7,686 nucleotides of DNA from UBA2632 sp964452155. GTDB taxonomy: Bacteria; Bacteroidota; Bacteroidia; Bacteroidales; Dysgonomonadaceae. Below the pieces are notes generated by a model, which was given only the letters and a program-made list of their open reading frames with translations, was not told the DNA's origin and searched no databases. Below are positions 6,136 to 7,686 of this stretch, in pieces. The DNA lies in the NCBI GenBank assembly GCA_964452155.1, contig CAYVLC010000128.1, positions 1 to 7,686 of the forward strand, in the 5' to 3' direction. Both the position numbers and the translations under genes were made by a program. Position 1 is the first letter of the stretch, and each line of letters starts with the position of its first letter.

Positions 6136-7686
6136 TTACCTAATGGTATAATTCACCCCCACCATTATCCAAATACCTGGTTGGGGCAAGTTGCCCAAGT
6201 CTAAATACGCGGTGTTGAGCACATTGTTGATGTTGGCATAGAGGTTGATGTTGCGCAATTGGTAGTTTAGTTTTATGTCCAATAGGGCAAATGGTTCGTA
6301 GGGGGTCATTTCGGCAGGTTGCAGGTCGTCATATTTCAGATACGACCCCGTTCGCTCTTGCCAGCGGAAATTCCACGACATCGACAGGTTGCGCACAACG
6401 TCGTGCTGCAAGTTAGCCGTGAATTTGTGGCGCAAATGATTGAGGGTGTAGTTCGAAATCAGCTCGTCGTTCACCCTATTTTGGTGCAAATACAAGTAAC
6501 CGACAGATAGGCTGTGCAGGGGCAAGTGGTTTCCCAACAGCTCTTTCAGATTCATATTGATGTTAGTCTCCACGCCCCGCTTGTTTATTTTGGAATGGTT
6601 GCGACTTTCCCACAAGGCCTCTTCGCTGGGCTTTACCCAATCGATAAGGTTGCGCCCTTGCATGTAAAATGCGGTGAGATTGCCACTTACTGCTTGGGTC
6701 GTTAGTTTTACGCCTGCCTCCAAAGCTTCCGACTGCTCCGATGCCAAATTGCTGTTGCCCGTATGGGTTTTGGTCGTGTAGTAGAGGTCGGTAAAGGTAG
6801 GCATTCGGGTAGCTTTGTTCCACGAGGCATACAGGCTCACATTTTTGTGCACCCTATACGATGTGTTGATGGCCGGATACAGGTCAAACCGATTGGTGTT
6901 GGCCGTGTTGTGGTTCAGCAATGCGCCCAAGGATAGTGTCACCTTATCGAACAAGAAGTTTTGCTCTACAAAGTAGTTCATGGCCGTGCGGTTGTCGCTC
7001 ATGGTGTAGTTGCCAAAGGCCTTTTCCATTGGCTTGCCCAGCACATTGCTCACAATGCCCTCGTTGCGAAACTCGCCACCAAAGCTCGCAATGCCCCATT
7101 GCCATGCGTACTGAAAAGTGAGGTTTGCCCCCATCACATCCGTGCGGTGATAGTTGTGATGGGTGTACCAACTGGGCACATTGGGCGTACCCTCGCGAAT
7201 GAGTTGGAAGGTATCGTAATGGCGGTTCCAATACAGCTGAGGTGTGAACTTGAGCGTGCCGTTTGTCTCGCCTTTTACCGATACAAACAGCGACTGCGTA
7301 TCGTCGAACTGATTGGGGTAGGAGGGCGAGTAGAAGGTATTGGCGCCATAGGCCTTGTTGTTGAGGCCAAGTTGCACATCTACCGTGTTTCGGTCTTTCT
7401 CAAATCGGCTTTGCCACAACAGATTCAGCATTTTGTAGTCGCTGTTGTCCATATATCCGGTGGAACTGCTGTATCCGGCCGATAGTTGATGCACAGATGA
7501 GGGTGCTCTGTACGCACCACGGGCCTGGGCACTCCACAAGTTGTGCATGCCTCCTTGCAAATTAACATATCCGTTTGTTTCTTTGTCCTTTCGGGTAATT
7601 ATATTGATGCCTCCGGCAAAAGCACTTGCGCCATAGACCAGCGAGGCAGGGCCTTGCACAACTTCTATGCGCTCAATATCTGAAAG
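6136..7686 (-). CDS. TonB-dependent outer-membrane receptor, BtuB-like (5'-truncated by window edge)
   Basis: This encodes the C-terminal 516 residues of a TonB-dependent receptor, an outer-membrane beta-barrel that imports a ligand using TonB-ExbBD energy. The frame is open at the right edge. The visible N-terminus, DIERIEVVQGPASLVYGASA (7621-7680), is the conserved end of the plug domain, so the signal peptide, TonB box and most of the plug lie outside; a GTG at 7657-7659 is internal. The rest alternates aromatic-rich barrel strands. ATRMPTFTDLYYTTKTHTGN (around 6756-6813) resembles the PTxTDLYY...GNxxL segment of BtuB-type cobalamin receptors, and NVLNTAYLDLGNLPQPGIWI near the C-terminus is the usual final-strand region. 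The protein ends NYTIR rather than in the common terminal Phe. Vitamin B12 is the best-guess ligand; a siderophore or colicin I-like receptor is possible. Any cobalamin riboswitch would lie beyond the window. The gene is convergent with the protease gene. Confidence 0.93.
   Translation of the reverse strand, partial: LSDIERIEVVQGPASLVYGASAFAGGINIITRKDKETNGYVNLQGGMHNLWSAQARGAYRAPSSVHQLSAGYSSSTGYMDNSDYKMLNLLWQSRFEKDRNTVDVQLGLNNKAYGANTFYSPSYPNQFDDTQSLFVSVKGETNGTLKFTPQLYWNRHYDTFQLIREGTPNVPSWYTHHNYHRTDVMGANLTFQYAWQWGIASFGGEFRNEGIVSNVLGKPMEKAFGNYTMSDNRTAMNYFVEQNFLFDKVTLSLGALLNHNTANTNRFDLYPAINTSYRVHKNVSLYASWNKATRMPTFTDLYYTTKTHTGNSNLASEQSEALEAGVKLTTQAVSGNLTAFYMQGRNLIDWVKPSEEALWESRNHSKINKRGVETNINMNLKELLGNHLPLHSLSVGYLYLHQNRVNDELISNYTLNHLRHKFTANLQHDVVRNLSMSWNFRWQERTGSYLKYDDLQPAEMTPYEPFALLDIKLNYQLRNINLYANINNVLNTAYLDLGNLPQPGIWIMVGVNYTIR

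Noticed and set aside
7657..7659. GTG as the start codon of the receptor gene
   Set aside because: The frame continues upstream to the window edge with conserved plug-domain residues (DIERIEV), so this GTG encodes an internal valine.

Overview
The window looks like chromosomal DNA of a Bacteroidota member, probably a Bacteroidales-type organism. The reasons are a RecG of Bacteroidota type, a secreted tricorn-like S41 protease, a TonB-dependent receptor, an A-rich leader without a Shine-Dalgarno sequence, and several kinds of short intergenic repeat. No taxonomic marker gene is present, so the assignment rests on protein style only. Two runs of exactly 100 N (3360-3459 and 5860-5959) show that this is draft or scaffolded sequence.

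Layout: (1) 1-1956, plus strand, recG, open at the left edge and lacking its first few dozen codons. (2) 1957-2490, 534 bases with no credible gene. This is a mosaic of repeats: two 7-bp tandem tracts (1960-1987, 2048-2075), a dispersed-repeat motif (2016-2038), a facing pair of about 30-bp repeats (2121-2203) and a compact nest of palindromes (2236-2410), followed by the leader of the next gene. (3) 2491-5553, plus strand, a large secreted tricorn-like peptidase interrupted by the first N run. (4) 5554-6135, 582 bases without a credible gene, between convergent genes. It holds a second nested inverted repeat (5570-5654), a strong bidirectional terminator (5664-5698), a 42-bp tandem array with a hairpin in every complete canonical unit (5762-6050, broken by the second N run), and two further hairpins (6039-6059, 6070-6118). 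I see nothing distinct in 5699-5761. (5) 6136-7686, minus strand, the C-terminal barrel of a TonB-dependent receptor, most like the BtuB vitamin B12 group, open at the right edge.

The three proteins do not form an obvious pathway: DNA repair, envelope or periplasmic proteolysis, and outer-membrane uptake. The coding content is ordinary. The unusual part is the non-coding DNA: both intergenic regions are dense in inverted repeats and share a short core, GTTGCGWAGC. It lies inside a nested palindrome upstream of the protease gene, inside another just downstream of it, and in reverse orientation in every clear unit of the 42-bp array. This suggests one dispersed, structure-forming repeat family. 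No transposase, CRISPR array, tRNA or rRNA was seen.
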